A stretch of DNA of 13,373 bases. Origin: Candidatus Hecatellales archaeon ex4484_218 (lineage in GTDB: Archaea > Thermoproteota > Bathyarchaeia > Hecatellales > Hecatellaceae). Below the pieces are notes generated by a model. That model did no database searches. It saw nothing but the letters and a program-made list of their open reading frames with translations, and was not told where the DNA came from. The DNA lies in the NCBI GenBank assembly GCA_002254975.1, contig NJEB01000005.1, forward strand, positions 1 to 13,373, written 5' to 3'. Positions 6,653 to 13,141 of the stretch are shown piece after piece; position 1 is the stretch's first letter; each line of letters opens with the position of its first letter. The position numbers were made by a program, and so were the translations under genes.

Positions 6653-7801
6653 TTGACAAGCTCAATAACCCCAACAGCAAAATACGTTATTCATGCAAAA
6701 TTTGAGGTAAATGGTATTGTTGAAAAACCAGATGTTATTGGTGCAATTTTTGGTCAAACTGAAGGTCTTTTTGGTCCAGAATTAGACTTAAAAGAGCTTC
6801 AAAAAAACAATAGAATTGGCAGAATTGAGGTTGAAGTTAAAACGGAACATAACAAATCCTATGGAACAATAACTGTAAGTTCAAGCTTAAGTAAAGCTGC
6901 AACAGCTATTCTTGCAGCAGCCATTGAAAGTGTTGAAAGAGTAGGTCCTTGGGAAGCAAAAGTTCAACTAGAAAAAATAGAAGACCTTAGAGAAGTAAAA
7001 AGAAGACAAATCATCAGAAGAGCTAAAGAAATCCTTAAAAAATGGACATTTGAATCCGTACCTGAAACAGATGAAATTTTAAGAGAAATTTCTGATGTTT
7101 TAAAACCATCTGAAATTGTAACTTACGGTCCAGAACAGCTTCCAGCAGGTCCGGATGTTGATTCAGCTCAATCAATTATTGTGGTTGAGGGAAGGGCTGA
7201 TGTTCATAATCTGCTTAGATGTGGAATAAAAAATGTTATAGCTATTGAAGGAGCAAAAATTCCTGAAACTATCGTCAGGTTAAGCAAGGAAAAACAGGTT
7301 ACAGTTTTTTTGGATGGGGATAGAGCTGGAGACTTAATCTTAAAGGAGCTTTTACAAACAATAGATGTTAAATATGTTGCTAGAGCACCCCCAAGAAAAG
7401 AGGTTGAAGAACTTACATGTAAAGAAATTATGACTGCTTTAAGAGAAAAAATTCCAGCATCAGATATTCGAATGAAATATGCAAGAATTCATGTTCCACC
7501 AAAAATAATAGATATTATTGAAAATTTAAAAGGAACATTAGAAGCTGTACTTTTAAATGATAAACTTGAAATTTTAGCTAGAGTTCCGGTAAGTGAGCTT
7601 GCTGAGAAACTTCCAGGTGTTGAAGATGTTTCAACTGTAGTTTTTGATGGAATAATAACTCAAAGATTGGTGGATTTGGCTGAGGATAAAGGTGTAAAAT
7701 ATCTTATTGGGGATAAGATTTCTGAGCTTAATAGAAGACCTGTAAAACCTAGACTTTTAACCTTTGAAGATGTAGCCCCCGAATCTCCGGCAGGAGTTTA
7801 A
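6653..7801 (+). CDS. dnaG: Archaeal DnaG (Toprim primase / exosome-associated protein)
   Basis: Archaeal DnaG is a bacterial-primase-like Toprim protein. It has primase activity in some species and is a stable poly(A)-binding partner of the RNA exosome with Csl4. From TTG 6653 it is 382 residues. The N-terminal domain shows TAKYVIHAKFEVNG and KPDVIGAIFGQTEGLFG, both hallmarks. The Toprim core has E179 in IIVVEGRADVHNLL and D221-x-D223 in VFLDGDRAGD, followed by VKYVARAPPRKEVEEL, where related proteins usually have a small residue or Gly before KEVE. The C-terminal region (about 270-382) is the domain linked to exosome binding. I prefer TTG 6653 over TTG 6638 because of the GGAGG at 6640-6644 and the fit of the N-terminus. 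The next gene begins 23 bases after the stop, suggesting co-transcription. Confidence 0.96.
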   Translation: MTSSITPTAKYVIHAKFEVNGIVEKPDVIGAIFGQTEGLFGPELDLKELQKNNRIGRIEVEVKTEHNKSYGTITVSSSLSKAATAILAAAIESVERVGPWEAKVQLEKIEDLREVKRRQIIRRAKEILKKWTFESVPETDEILREISDVLKPSEIVTYGPEQLPAGPDVDSAQSIIVVEGRADVHNLLRCGIKNVIAIEGAKIPETIVRLSKEKQVTVFLDGDRAGDLILKELLQTIDVKYVARAPPRKEVEELTCKEIMTALREKIPASDIRMKYARIHVPPKIIDIIENLKGTLEAVLLNDKLEILARVPVSELAEKLPGVEDVSTVVFDGIITQRLVDLAEDKGVKYLIGDKISELNRRPVKPRLLTFEDVAPESPAGV

Positions 7802-7824
7802 ACATCCTTATACCGGTAATTTTT

Positions 7825-8661
7825 ATGAAGATAGGTTTACCCACAACCCTTTTCCAAAAAGATACTGTTGAAAATGCTATCAAAAAAATTTTAAAACTTC
7901 ATCCCGACTGTATAGAAATTGTTTTTGATATACCCCATTTCCCACCAGATAAAAGAAGAAAAACAGAATTTAAAAAAATAAGAAAAGTTTTGGTTGATAA
8001 CGGAGTTGAATGTTCTGTTCATTCATGTTTTTACGAGCTTAATCTTGGAAGTTTTTACCCTCAAAATAGAAAGTTTGCTCTTAACCAAGCAAAAAAATGT
8101 ATAGAGTTTGCTAGTTTAGTTGAAGCTAAACTTGTAACAATTCATCCTGGATATTTCCCCATTCGACATGACAAAAAACTTTGGGAAGAAGCAAGAAAAA
8201 GGTTTTTTGAAGACCTTAAACAATGTTTAAACTTTGCTTGTAAAATGGGCGTAACAGTATCTTTGGAAAATATCCAATCTAAATATTTTTTCTTTTATAG
8301 ACTTGAAGATGGTTTAGATTTAGTTAAATTGGTTGATGGTTTAAAGATTACTTTTGATGTTGGACATGCATATATTTGTGAATGTGAAGCTAAAACAAGG
8401 TTTCCTGAAAAACGTATTGCAAAAATTGTGAGCGGAAAACTTGGAAAATATATTTCCCATGTGCATCTACATGACAATTTTGGTGTTAAAGATAATCATC
8501 TAGTTCCAGGTGATGGAAAAATAAATTTTAAACCTATCATAGATGCTTTAAAAAGAATAAATTTTAGTGGACAAATTATAGTTGAAGCTTGGAATCCCAA
8601 AAAACCAGTAAATTTTGGATTTAGAAGTTTAAAGATAACTAAAAAACTTTTAAATTTATAA
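7825..8661 (+). CDS. Endonuclease IV / xylose-isomerase-like TIM-barrel metalloenzyme
   Basis: A 278-residue TIM barrel of the AP-endonuclease-2 superfamily, which includes endonuclease IV and sugar-phosphate isomerases. Candidate metal ligands can be read in order: H66 (VHSCFYELNLG), H107 (TIHPGY), E148 (SLENI), D178 and H181 (TFDVGHA), H214 (HVHLHDN), D223 and H225 (KDNHLVPGDG) and E254 (IVEAW). The order, residue types and rough spacing parallel the nine ligands of the trinuclear zinc site of E. coli Nfo. H66 with a following NLG and H107 in HPG are especially reminiscent. Many COG1082 isomerases share the second half of this pattern, so an AP endonuclease cannot be asserted over a sugar isomerase. 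ATG 7825 follows dnaG by 23 bases. A T-run follows its stop. Confidence 0.82.
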   Translation: MKIGLPTTLFQKDTVENAIKKILKLHPDCIEIVFDIPHFPPDKRRKTEFKKIRKVLVDNGVECSVHSCFYELNLGSFYPQNRKFALNQAKKCIEFASLVEAKLVTIHPGYFPIRHDKKLWEEARKRFFEDLKQCLNFACKMGVTVSLENIQSKYFFFYRLEDGLDLVKLVDGLKITFDVGHAYICECEAKTRFPEKRIAKIVSGKLGKYISHVHLHDNFGVKDNHLVPGDGKINFKPIIDALKRINFSGQIIVEAWNPKKPVNFGFRSLKITKKLLNL

Positions 8662-8668
8662 TTTTTTT
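8662..8668 (+). terminator. T-run after the dnaG-operon terminal gene
   Basis: Seven consecutive T on the plus strand directly after the TAA of the TIM-barrel gene, matching the oligo-T signals that archaeal RNA polymerase terminates on. It overlaps the stop codon of the convergent CBS gene. AT-rich context limits confidence. Confidence 0.35.
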
Positions 8669-9236
8669 AGGTTTCCTCTTCACCAAGCTCAATAACACAT
8701 TCTTCACAAAGATATTTTCCATTAACTTCCACTAACATATCCGACCATTCACCACATGCTTCACAATATCCTGTTAAAGATATTTTTTCGTTTTTAACTG
8801 GTATAGAACCAGTTTTAAGTCTTTCAAGAGCAACCTCCAATAAAGCGGGTGTTATGTTTAAAATTTCTGCACTTGTAATTATCCCTACAATTTTTCCCCC
8901 TTCCATAACTAAAAGTCTATCAACACCAAACTTTTTCATTCTTTTTGCAGCTTCATCCAATCCAATGTTAGGTGAAACTATAACAACAGGATGACTCATT
9001 ACCTCTCTATTCTTAATTTTTGATGGAGAAATACTTTTAGCTACAACTCTGCTTGCAATATCTTTTCCAGTAATTATTCCTATAGGTTTTTCTAGCAGGT
9101 CAATTACAACCACACTTCCAATATTATGTTCAAGCATAAGCTTAGATGTTTTAAGAACATTCTCGTTCTCAAAAACAGTTATTACTGGTGTTTTCATAAC
9201 ATCTCTAACCTTAATCATTGGTCTTCCTTCACTCAA
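8667..9236 (-). CDS. CBS-domain pair protein with C-terminal zinc ribbon
   Basis: A 189-residue protein with two CBS motifs and a C-terminal treble of cysteines. CBS1 covers about residues 8-66 (VRDVMKTPVITV...IGIITGKDIASRVV). CBS2 covers about 75-131 (NREVMSHPVVIVSP...VGIITSAEIL). The zinc ribbon is C158-x2-C161 (YCEACGEW) and C177-x2-C180 (YLCEECVIEL). Paired CBS motifs form a Bateman module that binds adenine nucleotides or SAM and usually senses energy state. The ribbon suggests contact with nucleic acid or a protein partner. TTG 9236 is chosen because AAGGAGGA (cctcc at 9246-9250 on the plus strand) sits nine bases upstream. An internal ATG (Met7, 9218) is the alternative. It lies 83 bases downstream of rqcH on the same strand, so co-transcription is possible. 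No effector can be named. Confidence 0.9.
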   Translation of the reverse strand: MSEGRPMIKVRDVMKTPVITVFENENVLKTSKLMLEHNIGSVVVIDLLEKPIGIITGKDIASRVVAKSISPSKIKNREVMSHPVVIVSPNIGLDEAAKRMKKFGVDRLLVMEGGKIVGIITSAEILNITPALLEVALERLKTGSIPVKNEKISLTGYCEACGEWSDMLVEVNGKYLCEECVIELGEEET

Positions 9237-9245
9237 AACTTTTAT

Positions 9246-9251
9246 CCTCCT
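9246..9251 (-). promoter_or_regulatory. Shine-Dalgarno for the CBS/zinc-ribbon gene
   Basis: On the minus strand AGGAGG lies nine bases upstream of TTG 9236, selecting that codon over the internal ATG at 9218. Confidence 0.6.
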
Positions 9252-9319
9252 TAAAATTATCTTTGAATTTTTAGGCTTAACGTTTACACTAAATTAATAG
9301 GGTTCTCAAACATTTAAGG

Positions 9320-11338
9320 TTATTTTCTTGGAAAGTAGGCTTTACCATAAGGTATTAAAGAAACAAATTTTTCTAATGGAATCTTTAAAATTTTTTCTCT
9401 CAAATTTTTAGGTACAAGATTTGCTAAAGCTGCTCTTAACCTAAATGCAACATCTTTTGCTTTATCCTTTCCAGGAAAAATTTCAACAATATAACTTGTT
9501 ATTTTTTCTATTGCAGACTTAGGTCCAATTAAAATCTCAACTTTTTCTCCGTTAATCTTAACTCCCACAGCAAGTTTTAAAGGAACATTTTTAATGTAAT
9601 TTTTTGAACCTACAATAAAAAAGGCTCCCCTACCCAAATATTGACCTGAAGGTGCTGATTTGCTTAGTTGTTCAGGTTTAATGTAGTATGCATCCATGGA
9701 TGAAAACTCATCTTTCCATGCTCTACTATAACAAACAGTAAATTGAGCTGCTTCTTCCAAAGTTTTTTGGTTAGGAGTTTTACCTTGAGTTTTGATGACT
9801 GTAAATGGTGCACCAATAAGGTCTGCATGAAAAACGATATCCCATGGTTCTGTGTATCGTTTAATTAAGGCTTCATTTGAATGAGCATCCTTACCTGAAA
9901 CAACAAGAAAACCTTCTGAAGATTGGAAAAACCTATATTTTTCAAACCATTTTTTTTCAGGAATCTTTTTAGGTTTTTCATGAGTAACCTTAACAATCTC
10001 CATCTTACTTTCTAATGTTTGAATTTTTCTTGATGTTTCTTCAAGAAGCTTTTTAATCTTAGATATTTTTTCACGAATTTTTTTTGCTTCATCGTAGTAT
10101 GTTGAAGCATTCTGATAAATTGTTTTGTTTAGGTTTAACGGTAATTCTGTATCTTCAACAAAAACTTTTAAAATCTTGTTTTTAGGGTCTAAAGACTTAA
10201 AAAAAATAAAAGGAGTTTCTTCTTTTAGTTTTCTTTCCAAAACTTTTTTCTCAATTTCTTCCCAGCTTTTTCCATGGTTAACCTCTTCTAAAATGTAGTT
10301 GATTAAAGTTTGAATCTCACCTGAAAACCTATAAATTAGGTCACCTAAAAATCTATTTTTTCTTTCTTCTTCCTCCAATTTTTCTAACATGTTTTCCTGT
10401 TCTTTAAGAATTCTTTTTTGTTCTTCAAGTTGAATACCAAACCTTTTTTCTTCCTCCATTTTTTCTTTTTCAAATCTTAACCTTGTAAAGTATTCGTCCA
10501 AAGCTTCATTGTAAGTTAAATAATACTCTAAATGTTTTCCATTGTAGATGGATAAGGGAAAAGGTAAAACATCTAAAGGTTTTTCATGGTTTAAATAAAC
10601 AATACAAGGTTGAGGATTATCCCTTCTCCTAAAAATTTCTTTTAATGCATCATAAATTTTTTTAGCCAAAAATTCTGTAAGTTTTTCACATGTTAAACTT
10701 TTTTCAACCCCAACAATTTTTAAGATTTCCTCGGTATAAATTCCACCAACTCCTAATATTCTGGTAAGAACCCTAACAAGTTCACCCTTAGATTCTTTGA
10801 TTTGACTAAAAAATTCTTCAAAACTTAATTTTTCAGGATTTAAACCTGTTGGTGGTGGAAGCTTAAATTTTTCACTACGAAGAATTAATCTATCTCTCAT
10901 TTTTTTATAGGTTAATGCTTGAACAATTTTTTCTTCTTCATCAACTAGAAGTATGTTACCTTTACTAAAAAGCTCAATAATTAACCTAAAATTTCCTTTA
11001 GAGGTTAAGATGTGAAAAATAATTATTCTTTCAAAGTTAGGTTGTTCAACCTTTTTAATTCTACCATTTAAAAGGTATTTTCTTAGGGTTGAGCAGAAAA
11101 TGGAAGGTTTAACTGGTTTTTTAACAGTATATCTTGTAATATAAACAGTTTTACCAGCCTCAATTATTAGTTGAATTTCTGGTTGAGCTGGTTTATTTAA
11201 CCTTAAAAGTAAGGTAGAAAAATCTGGATGATATATGTTTTCAATATAGTAGTTTTCCAGTTTTTGGTCTAATTCTTTACATAAAACTGAAATTTCAAGA
11301 CTTGTTAGACTAGTTTTTTGTTTGAGTTGATTCAACAA
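9320..11338 (-). CDS. rqcH: NFACT-family ribosome quality control factor (RqcH / Rqc2 / NEMF homologue)
   Basis: This 672-residue protein has the full NFACT layout. NFACT-N covers about 1-195. A helix-hairpin-helix-like GVGGIYTEEIL is at 196-206. Coiled coil spans about 283-335 and 412-450. NFACT-R starts at about 463, with KKWFEKYRFFQSSEGFLVVSG, DAHSNEALIKRY, DIVFHADLIGAPFTVIK, QFTVCYSRAWK and APSGQYLGRGAFFI. RqcH/Rqc2 binds obstructed large ribosomal subunits carrying peptidyl-tRNA and recruits tRNA to extend the stalled chain. The NFACT-N residues linked to tail synthesis in yeast Rqc2 (D9, D98, R99) appear as E15 (TSLEISVL), E103 and R104 (FERIIIF), i.e. glutamates for aspartates. Tandem TTG codons at 11338 and 11335 are both possible starts. 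A TATATAAAT box at 11371-11380 gives a near-leaderless transcript. Confidence 0.95.
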   Translation of the reverse strand: MLNQLKQKTSLTSLEISVLCKELDQKLENYYIENIYHPDFSTLLLRLNKPAQPEIQLIIEAGKTVYITRYTVKKPVKPSIFCSTLRKYLLNGRIKKVEQPNFERIIIFHILTSKGNFRLIIELFSKGNILLVDEEEKIVQALTYKKMRDRLILRSEKFKLPPPTGLNPEKLSFEEFFSQIKESKGELVRVLTRILGVGGIYTEEILKIVGVEKSLTCEKLTEFLAKKIYDALKEIFRRRDNPQPCIVYLNHEKPLDVLPFPLSIYNGKHLEYYLTYNEALDEYFTRLRFEKEKMEEEKRFGIQLEEQKRILKEQENMLEKLEEEERKNRFLGDLIYRFSGEIQTLINYILEEVNHGKSWEEIEKKVLERKLKEETPFIFFKSLDPKNKILKVFVEDTELPLNLNKTIYQNASTYYDEAKKIREKISKIKKLLEETSRKIQTLESKMEIVKVTHEKPKKIPEKKWFEKYRFFQSSEGFLVVSGKDAHSNEALIKRYTEPWDIVFHADLIGAPFTVIKTQGKTPNQKTLEEAAQFTVCYSRAWKDEFSSMDAYYIKPEQLSKSAPSGQYLGRGAFFIVGSKNYIKNVPLKLAVGVKINGEKVEILIGPKSAIEKITSYIVEIFPGKDKAKDVAFRLRAALANLVPKNLREKILKIPLEKFVSLIPYGKAYFPRK

Positions 11339-11370
11339 ATTTCAGCCTAAAATAGTAACTGTTAAGGATG

Positions 11371-11381
11371 ATTTATATATT
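11371..11381. promoter_or_regulatory. TATA element between rqcH and the microprotein gene, readable on both strands
   Basis: On the minus strand it reads GAATATATAAAT about 33 bases before the rqcH start. On the plus strand TTTATATATTC lies about 50 bases before the candidate microprotein start at 11434. Near-palindromic A/T boxes can seed transcription both ways. The minus-strand assignment is the stronger one because of the spacing. Confidence 0.5.
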
Positions 11382-11433
11382 CTAGTTTACGATAATTTTA
11401 CCTTAAATATTTAGGTTGGTAGCGGATGGGTTG

Positions 11434-11651
11434 ATGAATCTTAACGAAAAATTATGGTGGTTTAGATATTTTTTTTGGCTGTTGCAATTTACGTTTTAAG
11501 CTACTTTATTGCACGTTATCTATGGAAAATTAAACCTGAACAACTCCCTAAAAAAAGAGACTTAGCCCTTTATGGTGTTTTTGCCTATTTTATAGTATGG
11601 TTTGTTTTTTGGATACTTTTTTACACCCTAGCAAAAATTTTTAGCTCTTAA
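11434..11651 (+). CDS. Two-helix membrane microprotein interrupted by a -1 frameshift at a T8 run
   Basis: I do not recognise this gene. ATG 11434 (or TTG 11431, after a gcggatggg stretch) opens a frame of 21 codons that stops at TAA 11497. Just before that, the frame crosses eight consecutive T (11469-11476). Shifting by -1 there continues into a long open frame ending at TAA 11649-11651. The joined product is 72 residues, with two hydrophobic segments (about 8-31 and 45-69) and a charged linker, KIKPEQLPKKRD. Both halves look like one coherent membrane protein. The zero-frame codons TAT TTT TTT contain T_TTT_TTT, a classical slippery heptamer, so programmed slippage is possible. A missing T in the sequence or a decayed gene are simpler explanations. 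Alternatively the second frame alone could start at TTG 11475, giving 58 residues. Confidence 0.55.
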
Positions 11652-11668
11652 AAGTAAATAGAAAATTT

Positions 11669-12028
11669 TTAGGATTGTTTTTTATAGTTTAAATTGTAAA
11701 GATAACGGATATACTCAACCCATGCAGAAAAAAATCCTCTGTCAAATTCTGAGCTTATAAGGTTTTTAGCTCTTTCCTCAAAATTTTTTCTTAGCTTTAC
11801 AAGGTACTGCTTATCTTGTTGAATCTTGTTAACAAAAACATAATCGTCATCCTTATTTTTTGAGGCTTGAATAATTCCTTCTAAGGCAAGAATGTAACCT
11901 TTCCCCCAGCTACCTTTTGAAGTTTTATCTTTAATCTTTTCAAGAATTCTTTCAGCTTCAGCAAAATCCCTGTTTAAAGTTAATTCATAAAATTTTCTAA
12001 CAAGAAGTTTAGGAACCAGTTTAGACGC
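11669..12028 (-). CDS. Unrecognised helical protein behind radA; open frame lacking any canonical start codon
   Basis: An open frame of 119 codons runs on the minus strand from just after the radA stop to TAA 11669-11671. Its composition is protein-like: SKLVPKLLVRKFYELTL, then DFAEAERILEKIK, GYILALEGIIQ, and a C-terminal DRGFFSAWVEYIRYLY. Helices dominate, and no catalytic motif or membrane segment is visible. The frame contains no ATG, GTG or TTG at all. AGGTG (12036-12040) overlapping the radA stop lies seven bases upstream of GCG 12026-12028, exactly where a start would be expected, and a single C-to-T change would make that codon GTG (giving MSKLVPKLL). CTG 12019 is another candidate. 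The protein feels familiar as an uncharacterised radA neighbour in related archaea, but I cannot verify this. Position and coupling suggest co-transcription with radA. Confidence 0.65.
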   Translation of the reverse strand, partial: ASKLVPKLLVRKFYELTLNRDFAEAERILEKIKDKTSKGSWGKGYILALEGIIQASKNKDDDYVFVNKIQQDKQYLVKLRKNFEERAKNLISSEFDRGFFSAWVEYIRYLYNLNYKKQS

Positions 12029-12032
12029 CTAC

Positions 12033-13037
12033 TTACACCTTTTTTTCGGGGACATCCTCAATTCCATTTTCAGTAATTCGGAAAAGAACTTCAGCACCTT
12101 CAGGTAAGGTTGGACTTACAACCAACTTTGCAATTTTAACTCCTGGAGTTGGAGACTTTCTAAGAAAAACTCTTGTATGACTTGTATGAGCCAAAATATG
12201 TCCTCCTGTTGGTTCAATATCTGCAAAAAAGGAATCCGGTTTAGCCATAACTTGATTGGTTACAAATGCTGCAGCATTAAAAGCCCTTGCAAGCCTCATA
12301 AGTCTATGTAGATGCTTTTCAAGTTTTTGTTGTCTTTCAGCAAGCATTTCTCTACCAACAAATTCACTTCTAAAATGAGCCACAAGTGAATCTATAATTA
12401 TTAATCTAACATTATGTTCTTTAAGTTGAGCATCAGCATTATCCAACAAATACATTTGATGGTCTGCTGTTAAAGCTTCAGCATAAACTATCCTGCTAAG
12501 AACCTTGTTTGGGTCAAGATTATAACGTTTAGCTATTTGAACAATTCTTTCAGGCCTAAAACTGTTTTCTGTGTCAATGTAAAGTGCTCCACCATCCAAT
12601 CCTCCTTTATCTTTTGGAAGTTGAACAGTAACACATAGTTGATGACAAATTTGGGATTTTCCACTGCCAAATTCACCGTAAACTTCTGTTATAGCTTGAG
12701 TTTCAACTCCACCACCAAGTAACTCATCCAATTTTTTACTTCCAGTTGTAAGTTTTTCAACAGTTTTACGTATTCTCATGTATTCATCAGCCCTCATAAA
12801 CGGAACAGAAATAATATGTTTTCTTGCCTCAGTAACGATCGCATAAGCAGTTTTTTCACCTAAAAATTGGGTGAGTTCTTTAAGACTTGCTGTTGCAAGA
12901 GATTCTATGGTTGAGTATCCCATTTTCCTTAATTTTTCAGCTGTTGCAGGACCAACACCTGGAATATCCTCTATACTTCTATACTTTGGTGGTTCTTCTT
13001 CGTTAGATTGGTTACTTTTCAATGTTGAATTCACCAA
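12033..13037 (-). CDS. radA: RadA recombinase
   Basis: RadA is the archaeal Rad51/RecA orthologue that forms ATP-dependent filaments on single-stranded DNA and carries out strand exchange. The 334-residue protein has an N-terminal helix-hairpin-helix domain (about 20-75: IEDIPGVGPATAEKLRKMG). The FxxA polymerisation motif is F80-M-R-A83. Walker A GEFGSGKS is at 121-128. E157 in ALYIDTENSFRPERI is the expected catalytic glutamate. Walker B LIIID is at 212-216, loop 1 around FRSEFVGRE, and loop 2 from TNQVMAKPDSF to TGGHILAHTSHTRVFLRK. Length and motif order are standard. TTG 13037 is immediately followed by GTG 13034, and either could start translation. The stop (TAAGTAG, two tandem stops in different frames) overlaps the region expected to serve the downstream ORF's translation start. 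It is divergent from the fumarase gene. Confidence 0.98.
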   Translation of the reverse strand: MVNSTLKSNQSNEEEPPKYRSIEDIPGVGPATAEKLRKMGYSTIESLATASLKELTQFLGEKTAYAIVTEARKHIISVPFMRADEYMRIRKTVEKLTTGSKKLDELLGGGVETQAITEVYGEFGSGKSQICHQLCVTVQLPKDKGGLDGGALYIDTENSFRPERIVQIAKRYNLDPNKVLSRIVYAEALTADHQMYLLDNADAQLKEHNVRLIIIDSLVAHFRSEFVGREMLAERQQKLEKHLHRLMRLARAFNAAAFVTNQVMAKPDSFFADIEPTGGHILAHTSHTRVFLRKSPTPGVKIAKLVVSPTLPEGAEVLFRITENGIEDVPEKKV

Positions 13038-13063
13038 TTCCCCAAAGTAGGTTTAATCTAACT

Positions 13064-13074
13064 CCTATTTAAGA
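13064..13074 (-). promoter_or_regulatory. Candidate A/T promoter box for radA
   Basis: On the minus strand TCTTAAATAGG lies about 30 bases before TTG 13037, the usual TATA distance for a near-leaderless archaeal transcript. Confidence 0.4.
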
Positions 13075-13102
13075 ACTGTTGGATAAAATTAAAGGGGAGA
13101 GG

Positions 13103-13114
13103 GCAATAAAAATA
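13103..13114 (+). promoter_or_regulatory. Candidate A/T promoter box for the fumarase gene
   Basis: AATAAAAATAT about 30 bases upstream of TTG 13142, in the 104-base gap between the divergent radA and fumarase genes. GGTGG at 13131-13135 serves as a ribosome-binding site six bases before the start. Confidence 0.4.
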
Positions 13115-13141
13115 TTCTGAAATAAGGATGGGTGGTTTAGG

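Noticed and set aside
786..7801. The idea that the window hides a novel defence or mobile system
   Set aside because: The genes read as core archaeal housekeeping functions, with no nuclease-helicase-toxin style clusters or change in composition. The unusual items are local (frameshift, missing start, active-site substitutions).
8295..8477. Minus-strand frame of 60 codons inside the TIM-barrel gene
   Set aside because: It is antisense to a gene with conserved metal ligands and has no supporting ribosome-binding site.
11429..11440. TTGATGA resembling a C box of a C/D guide RNA near the microprotein start
   Set aside because: No D/D' CTGA elements or C' box occur at suitable spacing, and the region has a better reading as a translation start.
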